A DNA stretch of 64,000 nucleotides, from positions 124,001 through 188,000 of the forward strand of contig JALOTL010000003.1 of assembly GCA_025457915.1 (NCBI GenBank), in the 5' to 3' direction. The translations under genes were made by a program, and so were the position numbers. The first letter of the stretch is position 1, and each line of letters begins with the position of its first letter. Under the pieces are notes generated by a model. The model made no database searches. It was given only the letters and a program-made list of their open reading frames with translations, and was not told the origin of the DNA. This stretch comes from Spirochaetota bacterium. Its GTDB lineage: Bacteria > Spirochaetota > UBA4802 > UBA5550. Positions 29,772 through 40,430 of this stretch are shown here, piece after piece.

Positions 29772-30182
29772 CTATCTCTTAACGGACAGGGCGATTTTTG
29801 AAACGCCTGATTTTCTTATAAGACCCATCACCCTCGCTATGGTACCGTAAGAAAGCTTTTCATCCGCGGAGAGAGTTACCCGCATGTTGGGCCTGTATTT
29901 CGATTCCCTTGCCAGGGAATTTACCAGCCTGGCTTCATCAACCTCGAGGCCCTCTTTCAGTATCTTGCCTTCCCTCGTTATTGCTATCTGCACCGACTGC
30001 GCGACGTTCGGATCGGAAGCCGCCACTTTCGGCAGATTGATATTCACCGATTCTTTTTTCAGGAAATTGGCGGTAACCATGAATATGACCAGGAGGACCA
30101 GAATTATATCGACCATCGGGGTTATATTGATGTTGGCGATTTCGTCGTCGTCCTGTCCGGGAGTGAAGCCCATGTTATTCAC
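29772..30182 (-). CDS. exbD: ExbD/TolR-family biopolymer transporter
   Basis: INITPMVDIILVLLVIFMVTANFL, INLPKVAASD. Confidence 0.93.
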   Translation of the reverse strand: MNNMGFTPGQDDDEIANINITPMVDIILVLLVIFMVTANFLKKESVNINLPKVAASDPNVAQSVQIAITREGKILKEGLEVDEARLVNSLARESKYRPNMRVTLSADEKLSYGTIARVMGLIRKSGVSKIALSVKR

Positions 30183-30819
30183 CCCTCCTGTGTGATTTTT
30201 TCCTGGAGGCGGTATATGCGTAGCTGGCGATGAATTCCTTTGAAAGGATCTCGAGGTGCTGTATTATTATCTTCACCTTTTTCGTGAAATAGTTATTGGC
30301 CATGACGACGGGAATGGCTACGAAAAGTCCCGCCGCGGTTGCGAGAAGCGCCGATGAAATGCTTCTCATTACGACCTCCGCGCCTGTATTTCCCAGGGTG
30401 CCAAGTCCGTGGAAGGCCTTGATTACGCCCAGGACCGTGCCCAGGAGGCCGATGAATGGAGCGTTGTTTCCCAGGGTGCTCAGGATGGGAAGTCTCTTCT
30501 CAAGGTCGATTCTTTCTTCTATGGCCTTCCCGGACATGAGATTGGTCAGCTTTTCCTGCCCGTCATCGTAATGGGTAAGGGAGAATTCAGCGAACCGGGA
30601 GTAGATGTTTTCATCCGTATTATTAAGGTATTCCCTGGCTCCCTTCATGTCAGCTTTTCTAAGCAAACCCGCCAGTTCCCTTAAAAATTTATTTGATTCT
30701 TTCGACATGTTTTTTCTGAAGACGAGGGCCCTTTCGATTCCGACCGACAGGGCCAATATGCTTGCAAATAATAGCGATAGAAAAACGAAAATTTCACCGT
30801 ACTCAACTAATGATATCAT
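30175..30819 (-). CDS. exbB: ExbB/TolQ/MotA-family proton channel
   Basis: LEKRLPILSTLGNNAPFIGLLGTVLGVIKAF, ISSALLATAAGLFVAIPVVMANNYF. Confidence 0.93.
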   Translation of the reverse strand: MISLVEYGEIFVFLSLLFASILALSVGIERALVFRKNMSKESNKFLRELAGLLRKADMKGAREYLNNTDENIYSRFAEFSLTHYDDGQEKLTNLMSGKAIEERIDLEKRLPILSTLGNNAPFIGLLGTVLGVIKAFHGLGTLGNTGAEVVMRSISSALLATAAGLFVAIPVVMANNYFTKKVKIIIQHLEILSKEFIASYAYTASRKKSHRRGE

Positions 30820-31379
30820 ACCATCTCCTGCTGTGAATAGGGATTTAATCAGGTTGCATTAAATAATGAAACAAGTAGTTTTCAATCTCCTAAAAAATCA
30901 ACAAAAAATATCTCTTTGTTTTGTTAATATCAGGGTGATAACTTTAATAAAGATAATGAAAGATGATAATTTTCATTAAAGACGTGATAAACTTCTCACT
31001 AATAATTTTTTTCCAGTAGTTTTAATTATGATTTATCTTATATAACAATCAAAAATGAAAAAAGTGTCACTTTTATTATGTATTATAAGCAATAATAATT
31101 ATATATATTAAGCATAATTGATTCACGGGATTCAAATATTCTATGATGGGTTGAATTTTTGGTTTATGGCTATTCATGAGTTAAAAAAGGTTATTTAAAA
31201 AAAACATCTAAAATTTAATAAATAATTTAAAAAAAGCATTTTCCCATAAAAATAAAACAACATTCATTATTATGATATTGATTATTCGAATTAAAATCAG
31301 ATATAATGCGTTATTGTTTATAATGAAATTCTGGAGAAAACATTTTTCATCTCTATTTATAAAGCAAAAATGAACAGTG

Positions 31380-31802
31380 ATGGGATCGACCCAGGTTTTT
31401 GCCGGTCAGGCGGACTAGTTCGAGGAGATTGTCGATCTATCGGTCGGAATCCCGAAGCCCTGGCAGTTTTTCTGGGCGGCAGGGTCACTGTCCTCGTTCC
31501 TCGATAACGCTCCGACTTATCTGACCTTCGTCTCTCTTGCAAAGGGCCTTAAAATGGTCAATGACCTTGGGTTCAATTTTAATGACGGAGGCGGCATATC
31601 TGCAAGCGTGCTGGCAGCCATATCCTGCGGCGCGGTTTTCATAGGGGCGAATTCATACATCGGTAACGGGCCGAACTTCATGGTGAGATCAATCGCTGAG
31701 GAGCAGGGTGTCAAAATGCCAAGCTTTTTCGGATACATGATATATTCCGGGCTGGTATTGATCCCGACGTTCATTCTGATTACATTCATATTTTTTTTAT
31801 AA
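31380..31802 (+). pseudogene. Truncated C-terminal remnant of a citrate/Na+:H+ antiporter-like (NhaD/ArsB superfamily) transporter
   Basis: One frame reads MGSTQVFAGQAD*FEEIVDLSVGIPKPWQFFWAAGSLSSFLDNAPTYLTFVSLAKGLKMVNDLGFNFNDGGGISASVLAAISCGAVFIGANSYIGNGPNFMVRSIAEEQGVKMPSFFGYMIYSGLVLIPTFILITFIFFL*. In-frame TAG at 31416-31418; N-terminal majority missing. Confidence 0.75.
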
Positions 31803-31821
31803 AATCCGCTGAATATCAAAT

Positions 31822-31852
31822 GCGGGCCATGTTGTGGCTCAAAATGGCCCGC
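31822..31852 (+). terminator. Stem-loop downstream of the transporter remnant, possible fossil terminator
   Basis: GCGGGCCAT-gttgtggctcaaa-ATGGCCCGC, 9-bp perfect stem, no strong T-tract. Confidence 0.4.
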
Positions 31853-32049
31853 TTCAACGTTCATAAACATAAAAAACATGAATTATAAAAAATTTAAACA
31901 TTTTTACATGTTTAATTTTCAGCTATCACCTTTTTATTTTCTTACAAACAAATAAATCAATGCTTCATCGCTCGAACAGGCTTCTTTTTTAATTGACAAT
32001 TAATTAAATCGGTCGTTTTTTCGATTAACCAGATCCCCAGGAGATCCAT

Positions 32050-33543
32050 ATGAAAAGATTGTTCCAGAAAAAGCCGCTTCATCTGCTGCACGAAGAGATG
32101 AAGGACGAAAACCGTCTTCACAGGATTTTGGGTCCAGTAACCCTGACCACACTGGGGATAGGAGCGATCATAGGAACCGGCATTTTTGTACTAACCGGAA
32201 TAGCAGCCCACGACAAGGCCGGTCCCGCTCTCATGCTTTCATTTTTCGTTTCCGGCCTTGCCTGTATTTTCGCCGCCCTCTGCTATGCCGAATTCGCCTC
32301 AATGGTTCCTGTTGCCGGTTCGGCGTACACTTATGCGTACGCCACCCTGGGCGAGCTGATGGCCTGGATCATCGGGTGGGACCTCATTCTTGAATACGCG
32401 GTCGCTTCTGCGACGGTCGCTCACGGATGGTCGCATTACTTCCAGGATTTCATAGGAATATTTGGATACAGGCTGCCGATCTGTTTCCAGAGGGCCCCGT
32501 TCGATTTCGACGTAAAGACCGGGCTCATGACGGAGACCGGGTCGGTGATGGACCTGCCGGCCATAATAATAGCCCTCATCATCACGGCGATACTTGTTAA
32601 GGGAATCAGGGAGAGCGCAAGGTTCAACGCGGTCATGGTTGCGATAAAACTGGTAATCGTGCTGTTCGTGATAGGCGTGGGGATTTTTTTTATAAATACT
32701 GACAACTGGATTCCTTTCGCTCCTTTCGGTTATACCGGAATCAGCTTTTTTGGAAATACCGTCATAGGGCAGACCGGTATGGGAGGGGTCCCCATTGGGA
32801 TGCTTGCGGGTGCTGCAATGATATTCTTCGCCTATATAGGTTTCGATTCCATATCCACCCATGCCGAGGAGGCCAGGAACCCCCAGAGAGACGTTCCCAT
32901 CGCGATTATTCTTTCATTGATCATCTGCACGGTGCTTTACATCGCAGTGGCGGCCGTGCTGACCGGCATGGTTCATTACGACAGAATCAACATCGACGCC
33001 CCTATTTCCGACGCTTTCAAGCAGGTAGGCATGCCATGGGCGCAGATGCTGATATCGCTCGGGGCGCTTGCCGGCATTACATCAGTTCTGCTGGTGATGA
33101 TGCTCAGCCAGCCCAGGATATTCCTTGCGATGGCCCGGGACGGCATGCTTCCGCAGAAATTTTTCGGCGCAGTTCACGAGAGGTTCAAGACCCCGTGGAA
33201 ATCCACGATACTTACGGGTTTGTTCGTTGCCCTGCTTTCCGCGTTTCTGCCGCTTAGGATCCTTGCTGAGCTCGTAAATATCGGCACGCTGTTCGCTTTC
33301 GTTACGGTATGCACGGCCGTGCTGATAGTAAGAAAAACCCACCCCGATTTCCACAGGCCGTTCAGGACGCCGTTTGTTCCGCTCGTTCCGGTTCTCGGTA
33401 TAATTTTTTGTCTGGTGCTTATGTTTTCTCTGCCGGCTGAAAACTGGCTGAGACTGATAATATGGCTGCTGGCAGGTTTCGTGATCTATTTCGGATATGG
33501 AAGGAACCATAGCGTTCTGCACCACAGGTTGTCCAAGATGTAA
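32050..33543 (+). CDS. APC-family amino acid permease (cationic amino acid transporter type)
   Basis: TLGIGAIIGTGIFVLTGIAAHDKAGPAL, FFAYIGFDSISTHAEEARNPQRDVPIAI, multiple TM helices. Confidence 0.95.
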   Translation: MKRLFQKKPLHLLHEEMKDENRLHRILGPVTLTTLGIGAIIGTGIFVLTGIAAHDKAGPALMLSFFVSGLACIFAALCYAEFASMVPVAGSAYTYAYATLGELMAWIIGWDLILEYAVASATVAHGWSHYFQDFIGIFGYRLPICFQRAPFDFDVKTGLMTETGSVMDLPAIIIALIITAILVKGIRESARFNAVMVAIKLVIVLFVIGVGIFFINTDNWIPFAPFGYTGISFFGNTVIGQTGMGGVPIGMLAGAAMIFFAYIGFDSISTHAEEARNPQRDVPIAIILSLIICTVLYIAVAAVLTGMVHYDRINIDAPISDAFKQVGMPWAQMLISLGALAGITSVLLVMMLSQPRIFLAMARDGMLPQKFFGAVHERFKTPWKSTILTGLFVALLSAFLPLRILAELVNIGTLFAFVTVCTAVLIVRKTHPDFHRPFRTPFVPLVPVLGIIFCLVLMFSLPAENWLRLIIWLLAGFVIYFGYGRNHSVLHHRLSKM

Positions 33544-33652
33544 AAAAATATTAATAATTTTCGGGTTTAAAAAAAAAATTGTGGATATTTAAAAACACAT
33601 TGTTAATTAATTGATTAATTTAAATAATCCTGATATCAGTTTTTTTTAATCC

Positions 33653-36600
33653 ATGAAATATTCATTTAATATTGCAAAATTTTCAATAAAGCGGCCCATC
33701 TTCATTGCCAGTCTTGTCATTTTGTTGATGTTTGTCGGAATGATATCCCTGAACAGGCTCGGCGTTGACCTTTTTCCGGAAGTCAATTTTCCCATAATAT
33801 CCATAACAACCATATACTCGGGTTCTGCGCCTGAAGAAATCGAAAACCTCATTTCCAAGCCCGTTGAAGATGAAATGGTCTCCCTTTCGGGTTTGAAGAG
33901 AATTTCTTCCAGGAACATGGACGGCATGTCAATTGTCACCGTCGAATTCACCCTTGAAACCGATATCAAATACGCGGAACAGCAGGTAAGGGACAGGATG
34001 GCCCTTGTAAGGCCGAAGCTTCCTGACGGGATCGAAGAGCCGCTCATTAAAAGGTTCGACCCGATAGACATTCCGGTAATCCGCCTGGCTGTATCCGCCA
34101 ATCTGCCGCCGACAAAGCTGTATGACCTCGCCAAGGAGACGATAAAGTCCGAAATCGAACAGGTCAAAGACGTCGGATCGGTCCTGATCATAGGCGGCAC
34201 GAGGAGGGAAATCCAGGTAGAGCTCGACAGGAACAAGCTGAACACGTATGAGATTTCGGCCAATTCTATCGCAAACAAGATCAAGAGCTCCGGCGTTAAC
34301 GTTCCGGTAGGCAAGTTTGAAAAGGACAGGTCGGAGGTCGTGTACAGGACTATCGGTCAATTCACGGAGCTCGGCCAGATAGAAAATATCCCCGCATCAT
34401 TTGCGGGCGACATAGGCAGCGTCACGCTTAAATCGTTGGCCTCGGTAAAAGACGGGTCCGAGGATGAGACGAGCCGGGGCTTTCTTTATGCTCCCCTTGA
34501 AGATCCCAGCGGCAATAGCGGGAAGGTTAAAAAAGTCACAAAACCCGCCCTTCTTCTCGACGTTTACAAACAATCAGGGTCGAATACCGTCGCAGTGGCG
34601 GACGGGATCATGAAGAAGATTGAAAAAATCAACGAGAGGATGAAGGACAGCGACGCCAAAATAAAAGTCATGACCGTTTATGACGGCGCCAAGTGGATCA
34701 GGATAAACATCAAGGACGTTTTCGAAACCATGCTTATCGGCATATTGCTTGCCGTCATAGTCGTATACCTTTTCCTCGGCAACGTGAGATCTACCATCAT
34801 AACAGGAATCGCCCTCCCGAACAGCCTGCTGGGAGCTTTCATCCTCATGTATATAATGGGCTTCACAATCAATGTCATGACCCTTCTCGCGCTCTCCCTC
34901 ACTGTCGGACTTCTGATTGACGATGCAATTGTAGTAAGGGAAAATATTTTCAGGAAGATGGAGGAGGGTATGCATCCCGTCGATGCGGCGGAGATAGGCA
35001 CCATGCAGGTGGCGCTCGCGGTAATCGCGACGACAATGACCGTCATTTCCGTCTTTTTCCCGATAGGATTTTTAAAGGGAATCGTGGGCCAGTTTTTCAA
35101 ACAGTTCGGTCTTACAGTCGTGTTCGCGATGATAATAAGCCTCTTCGACGCGATGACCGTGGCCCCTCTCCTGAGCGCTTATTTCGCCGGAAAGATGCAT
35201 GCCCATCAGAACAGGCTCGTCAAGGGGTTCGAGAAGTTCCAGGAATGGCTCGAGGAAACCTACGGCAAAATGATCGGTTTCACCCTGAAAAAGCCTATGA
35301 TAGTCATCATCATCACCTCCGCCGTATTCATCTTGAGCCTGCTCACTTTTCCGTTCATCAAGAAGACATTCATGAACGAAAGCGACCAGGGGGAATTCAT
35401 GGTAAATATTGAAATGCCGCCGGGCACCAGTCTGGACGGCACCCAGGTAGTTGCCCTGAAGATACACGACAGGCTTAAATCGGTCCCGGAACTTGATACA
35501 ATGTCCGTAGTTATAGGCGGGAACCAGGGAGAGGCGAACATAGGTGTCATAGGGGTTAACCTGGTCACAGCAAAAAACAGGAAAAGGACATCGATAGAGA
35601 TCAAGGAAGCCGTAAGAAAGATGATGAAGGATTTTGAGTTTGCGAAGCCGACCGTCAGCAATTACACCATGTCGGGCGGGCAGAAATATCCATTCATGAT
35701 GAACCTCCAGGGCAACGACCTCGAGGTCCTTGAAAACTATTCAAGGGAACTAATGAAAAGAATGGGCAAGATCTCTGACCTGATGGAGATAACGACCAGC
35801 CTCCAGAGCGGAAAGCCTGAATTCCAGATCAAGCTCGATCCTAAAAAAATGGAAAAGGTCGGTTGTGATTCCGGCCTGGTCGGAATGGAACTCAGGAACC
35901 ATATTGCGGGGAGCGTTGTCGGAAAATTCCACGAGTCCGGCCTTGAATACGATGTCAGGCTCAGGCTCAGGCCTGAACAGAGGGAGATCAAGAGCTCCTA
36001 CTACCAGATCAAGGTGCCGAACACGAATTCCAAGCTCATTCCGCTTTCTTACATCAGCACCCCTGTTGAAAAGCTCGGCCCTTCCTACATACTGAGGCAG
36101 GACAGGATTCGGGCCATACAGATCAGCGCGAACATATCACCTTCGGGCGGGGTTGGAGATGCGATCGACAAGGTCGTCAATATAATGAAAAAGGACTATC
36201 CATTGCCAAAGGGCGTGACCTATTCATTCATTGGACAGACCGAGAGCTTCGGAGAGCTAATTGATAACATGATTCTCGCGTTTACCCTTTCCTTTATTTT
36301 CATATATCTCGTTCTATCAAGCCTTTATGAATCCTTCATTACGCCAATCACAATCCTCGCGGCGATCCCGCCCGCCCTGTCAGGCGCGCTGTATGCTCTT
36401 TTTGTAACGGGAGAGATGTTCAATATGCTCAGCATGATAGGGATCATCATGCTCATGGGGCTGGTAACGAAGAATTCAATTCTTCTGGTCGACTTCGCCC
36501 TCGAAAACGTGAGATCCGGGAAAACCAGGGAAAAGGCCATCCTGGAAGCGGGCGTTGTCAGGCTCAGGCCCATACTCATGACGACTTTTGCAATGATAGC

Positions 36601-36946
36601 CGGCACCATCCCGGTCGCACTGGGATGGGGAGAGGCCGCTTCATTCAGAAAGGCGATGGGTATCGCGATAGTGGGAGGACTGGTTGTATCGACGATGATC
36701 ACCCTTTTCGTCGTACCGGCTATATTCGGTTATATCGACAGGTTCAGGGAATTCATTGAAAGCAAGTTCAGGCCGAAATACGACATCGATCTTGAGGAAA
36801 AACCGGAAGAAGAGGAAATTATCGAAACGATAGAGGAAGAAGAAACAACGGTTATCGAATTCATTCCCAATGAAAGCGGTTTTAATAAAAAGAAAAAAAA
36901 CGACTCTCCGGGCAGTAGCAAATCAAAGAATAAAAGAGGCAAATGA
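33653..36946 (+). CDS. RND-family efflux transporter (AcrB-type permease)
   Basis: SIKRPIFIASLVILLMFVGMISLNRLGVDLFPEVNFP, GLLIDDAIVVRENI, GLVTKNSILLVDFA, RLRPILMTTFAMIAGTIPVALGWGEAASFRKAMGIAIVGG; acidic/Lys-rich C-tail. Confidence 0.96.
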   Translation: MKYSFNIAKFSIKRPIFIASLVILLMFVGMISLNRLGVDLFPEVNFPIISITTIYSGSAPEEIENLISKPVEDEMVSLSGLKRISSRNMDGMSIVTVEFTLETDIKYAEQQVRDRMALVRPKLPDGIEEPLIKRFDPIDIPVIRLAVSANLPPTKLYDLAKETIKSEIEQVKDVGSVLIIGGTRREIQVELDRNKLNTYEISANSIANKIKSSGVNVPVGKFEKDRSEVVYRTIGQFTELGQIENIPASFAGDIGSVTLKSLASVKDGSEDETSRGFLYAPLEDPSGNSGKVKKVTKPALLLDVYKQSGSNTVAVADGIMKKIEKINERMKDSDAKIKVMTVYDGAKWIRINIKDVFETMLIGILLAVIVVYLFLGNVRSTIITGIALPNSLLGAFILMYIMGFTINVMTLLALSLTVGLLIDDAIVVRENIFRKMEEGMHPVDAAEIGTMQVALAVIATTMTVISVFFPIGFLKGIVGQFFKQFGLTVVFAMIISLFDAMTVAPLLSAYFAGKMHAHQNRLVKGFEKFQEWLEETYGKMIGFTLKKPMIVIIITSAVFILSLLTFPFIKKTFMNESDQGEFMVNIEMPPGTSLDGTQVVALKIHDRLKSVPELDTMSVVIGGNQGEANIGVIGVNLVTAKNRKRTSIEIKEAVRKMMKDFEFAKPTVSNYTMSGGQKYPFMMNLQGNDLEVLENYSRELMKRMGKISDLMEITTSLQSGKPEFQIKLDPKKMEKVGCDSGLVGMELRNHIAGSVVGKFHESGLEYDVRLRLRPEQREIKSSYYQIKVPNTNSKLIPLSYISTPVEKLGPSYILRQDRIRAIQISANISPSGGVGDAIDKVVNIMKKDYPLPKGVTYSFIGQTESFGELIDNMILAFTLSFIFIYLVLSSLYESFITPITILAAIPPALSGALYALFVTGEMFNMLSMIGIIMLMGLVTKNSILLVDFALENVRSGKTREKAILEAGVVRLRPILMTTFAMIAGTIPVALGWGEAASFRKAMGIAIVGGLVVSTMITLFVVPAIFGYIDRFREFIESKFRPKYDIDLEEKPEEEEIIETIEEEETTVIEFIPNESGFNKKKKNDSPGSSKSKNKRGK

Positions 36947-37201
36947 CCGTAAAACCGGTAAAATATCCTGCAGTTGTGATTTACCAGGCCTGAAATGAAT
37001 AACATGCATGATCTATTAAGTGGAGAGTTCATTTGCCGTAAAAAATGCAAACGGTTATATTTTTATTTTGCTGAATAATCATTCGTATTTTTCCCTCGCG
37101 TCATCACATGGAATTTAAACAAAAATCTTGACATTGCTGTATAAAGATGATAATATTATTTTATAGATAATAATAAAAGAATGTATAAATTTATTTAAAT
37201 T

Positions 37202-37765
37202 ATGAAAGTATTAACTTTATTAACAGCGATTTATATGGTTACGGCACCCGTATCCGTTGATGAACATTGCCCGATAAAAGTCAAGGACATGAGGATCGGC
37301 ACAAATGATGTTTTTACTACAGAGATCAGGCTTACCGTCATAAACCTGTCGGAGAAGGATGTGGCGAATTTCGAGATAGAGGTAAGCTGCTTCAATAAAT
37401 ACGGGAACCCGGTCAGGAGATACAATGCCGGGAATAATAATTACATATTTACCGTGAAGGGGGACGTTATCCCCGCAGAGAAAAACCTCATTTATAAAAT
37501 TGAGAAATACGACTGCAAGAAGGAATGGGTGGGGGAGTCATGGAAGACCAAAAAAACCGTGTGCAAGGAAAAAAAGATACCGATTGATAAAAACGAGAGA
37601 AGCTACACGGTTTTACTGAGCGGTTTTGACGGCACGGTCAAGGTCAAGGATTTCTCAGTAAAAAGAGTCATATTCACTGACAACCAGAGCTGGATAAAAG
37701 ACGAACGTTCTGGAAGCAAAAAATTTTCTCCCCAGGGAAACGCGGATCAAGTCAAATCTCACTGA
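37202..37765 (+). CDS. Hypothetical secreted protein
   Basis: Hydrophobic N-terminus; Cys-containing beta-rich-looking body; no family recognised. Confidence 0.6.
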   Translation: MKVLTLLTAIYMVTAPVSVDEHCPIKVKDMRIGTNDVFTTEIRLTVINLSEKDVANFEIEVSCFNKYGNPVRRYNAGNNNYIFTVKGDVIPAEKNLIYKIEKYDCKKEWVGESWKTKKTVCKEKKIPIDKNERSYTVLLSGFDGTVKVKDFSVKRVIFTDNQSWIKDERSGSKKFSPQGNADQVKSH

Positions 37766-37882
37766 ATCCGTAGCTGGAAATCAAAAATAATATTTGACAT
37801 TAATATTCTTGTGCCCTCTTTAATTACTTTTTGATCAAATTGAAATTAATGACTGTTTTATAGTATTTTATTCGGTGATACC

Positions 37883-39346
37883 ATGCAATTTAATTCATTG
37901 AGTTTCCTCATTTTTTTTCCGGTTATAGTGTTTTTTTATTTCCTGTTGCCGGACCGCAGGATCAGAAACATATTGCTCCTCGCCGCGAGCTTTTTTTTCT
38001 ACATGTGGTGGATCCCCAAGTATGTCCTTGTAATCCTCGCCTCGATCGCGATAACCTATGTTTCAGGGCTCCTGATCGGGATGACGGAAAGCAAATCCAG
38101 AAAAAAATTGTACGTGGCCCTGAGCGTGGTGCTGAATGTTGTATTGCTGGGCGTGTTCAAATACTTTAATTTTTTCAACGAATCGATAACATGGCTGTTA
38201 AAGCAGATCAATCTCGAGTGGGGCGTCCAGAACCTGTCGATACTCCTTCCGATAGGGATTTCCTTCTATACATTCAAGGCCCTGAGCTACACGATCGACG
38301 TTTACAAGGGGGCCGTGAAACCGGAAAAGAATTTTCTCACTTACGCGCTTTTCGTTTCATTCTTCCCCCAGCTGATAACTGGCCCCATCGAAAGGGGATG
38401 GCATCTTCTGCCGCAGTTCTACGAGGACCACAATTTCGATTACCAGAGGGTTTCAAACGGTTTCAAGCTCATGGCATGGGGCTTTTTTAAAAAGGCCGTC
38501 ATAGCCGACAAGTGCGGAATTTTCATCGACGGCGTATACAACAATCTCCAGGCCTACCATGGCCTGCCCCTCATCCTCGCAACGTGGCTCTACGTGATAC
38601 AGATTTACTGCGACCTTTCGGGATATACCGACATTGCAATCGGCGCGGCCGATGTTCTCGGATTCAAAACAATTAAAAACTTCAACAGGCCGCTTTTTTC
38701 AAAATCTATCGTGGACCTCTGGAGGAGATGGCACATGTCGATGATGTCGTGGTTCAGGGACTACCTCTATATCCCGCTCGGTGGCAACAGGGTCTCGAAG
38801 ACAAGGCATTATTTCAATACCATCGTGACGTTTACCGTAAGCGGATTCTGGCACAGCGCGAACTGGACTTTCATCATATGGGGTTTCATCAACGGCATCC
38901 TGATAATCATCTCTACGAATACCAGGGGCATCAGGGACAGGATAAGAACGATGATCGGACTTGAGAAGTTTCCGGTGCTGAAAAGCATATGGCAGATAGC
39001 CGTCACGATTTTCATATTCGGTTTCGGCGCGGTATTATTCAGGGCCAGGAACATCGGCGAGACGTCATACATTGTAAAAAACCTGCTCAATGGACTCGGC
39101 GGCCAGCTGCTGAATATCACGTCGTTTAAGATGGATATAGGGATGAGCTGGGGGAAGGCGACCATAATGATCATATCCATAATTATCCTGATCGCGGTGG
39201 AATTTTTGCAGAGGAAGGGAAGCGTCAGGGAGATGATATCAAAAAAGCCGGTTTACATAAGGTTTTCGGCTTATTACATACTTCTGCTCTGGATCCTGAT
39301 TTTCGGGGAATTCGGAAGCAAGTCGTTCATTTATTTCCAGTTCTAG
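37883..39346 (+). CDS. MBOAT-family O-acyltransferase (AlgI/DltB-like)
   Basis: MQFNSLSFLIFFPVIVFFYFLLP, PIGISFYTFKALSYTIDVYKG, FFPQLITGPIER, DLSGYTDIAIGAADVLGF, LWRRWHMSMMSWFRDYLYIPLGGNRVS, SGFWHSANWTFIIWG. Confidence 0.96.
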   Translation: MQFNSLSFLIFFPVIVFFYFLLPDRRIRNILLLAASFFFYMWWIPKYVLVILASIAITYVSGLLIGMTESKSRKKLYVALSVVLNVVLLGVFKYFNFFNESITWLLKQINLEWGVQNLSILLPIGISFYTFKALSYTIDVYKGAVKPEKNFLTYALFVSFFPQLITGPIERGWHLLPQFYEDHNFDYQRVSNGFKLMAWGFFKKAVIADKCGIFIDGVYNNLQAYHGLPLILATWLYVIQIYCDLSGYTDIAIGAADVLGFKTIKNFNRPLFSKSIVDLWRRWHMSMMSWFRDYLYIPLGGNRVSKTRHYFNTIVTFTVSGFWHSANWTFIIWGFINGILIIISTNTRGIRDRIRTMIGLEKFPVLKSIWQIAVTIFIFGFGAVLFRARNIGETSYIVKNLLNGLGGQLLNITSFKMDIGMSWGKATIMIISIIILIAVEFLQRKGSVREMISKKPVYIRFSAYYILLLWILIFGEFGSKSFIYFQF

Positions 39347-39356
39347 AGGACCGTAA

Positions 39357-40418
39357 ATGATAAGGAAACTAATAGTCAAAGCCGCATTGCTGGCCGTCGC
39401 TTCTCTCGGCAGCATAATACTCTACAATTATATCATTGACTGCTATTCCGTCCTCAGGAGGAACATAAACCAGATAGAGGTCACGCCGAACGACAAATAC
39501 GTCAAAATTAATTACATCCTGAACAACAAGGAAAAATTCGATTCTTTTGTTTTCGGATCGTCCAGGGCCGCCCATATACACGCGTACAAGCTGAAAGAGG
39601 GCAAATGGTACAATATGTTTTACTGGATGGGGATACCCACGGAATGGCTTAAAACCGTGAGGGTGCTCCTGAAAAACAACGTCAGGATCAAGAACATAAT
39701 GCTGGCCATCGATGAATATTCTTACACGGTGGACAGGGGCCCTATATATGACGAGTACCTTTTCACGTTTTACCCAGAGACCTTTACCGACAGGGCGGAT
39801 TTTTTCTTTAAATACATGGTAAAGCAGCCTGACCTCATCGAGCTCAAGGACATGTACAAGCCCATAAAAAAGTGGGGACTCGTTTTCGATTTTGAAAAGA
39901 CCGGATGTTATTATCTCAGGAAGCTTGAGCGGGACATAGAGCTCAACCCGCAGGCGCACATGAATTCAGGGGTGTTCATTCACGGCGTCAAAAACAGGGG
40001 CAACCGGGTGAAGGATTTCATGTACGAGATCACAGAGATCGACAGGCTTTGCAGGGAAAACAATATCAATCTCATTTTCGTCTTCAATCCGATAATAAGC
40101 CTCAACTATGAACTTGAGGACATGGACCTTTTTGTTGATATGAAAAAAAGGGTTGCCGGGGTGAGGGATTACTGGGACTTCAGCGGCTTCAATTCGATCG
40201 GCACCAACTTTTATTATTTTACTGACATACTTCATTACCGGCCCGTCGTGGGGGACATGATGCTTTCAAGGATTTTCAACGAGAATATCGCCAGGGTCCC
40301 GGGTGATTTCGGCATACATGTCACGAAAGACAACGTTGAGCGGTATGCCGGGTTCCTGAAAGAGCAGATGGACTATTATAAAAAGACAAGGAAGGTGATG
40401 CCTTTCAATTACAAGTGA
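39357..40418 (+). CDS. Exported protein probably paired with the MBOAT acyltransferase (SGNH-like fold suspected)
   Basis: N-terminal TM/signal, FVFGSSRAAH near N-terminus, 11 nt downstream of the MBOAT gene. Confidence 0.65.
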   Translation: MIRKLIVKAALLAVASLGSIILYNYIIDCYSVLRRNINQIEVTPNDKYVKINYILNNKEKFDSFVFGSSRAAHIHAYKLKEGKWYNMFYWMGIPTEWLKTVRVLLKNNVRIKNIMLAIDEYSYTVDRGPIYDEYLFTFYPETFTDRADFFFKYMVKQPDLIELKDMYKPIKKWGLVFDFEKTGCYYLRKLERDIELNPQAHMNSGVFIHGVKNRGNRVKDFMYEITEIDRLCRENNINLIFVFNPIISLNYELEDMDLFVDMKKRVAGVRDYWDFSGFNSIGTNFYYFTDILHYRPVVGDMMLSRIFNENIARVPGDFGIHVTKDNVERYAGFLKEQMDYYKKTRKVMPFNYK

Positions 40419-40430
40419 AGGGGTGCCCGA

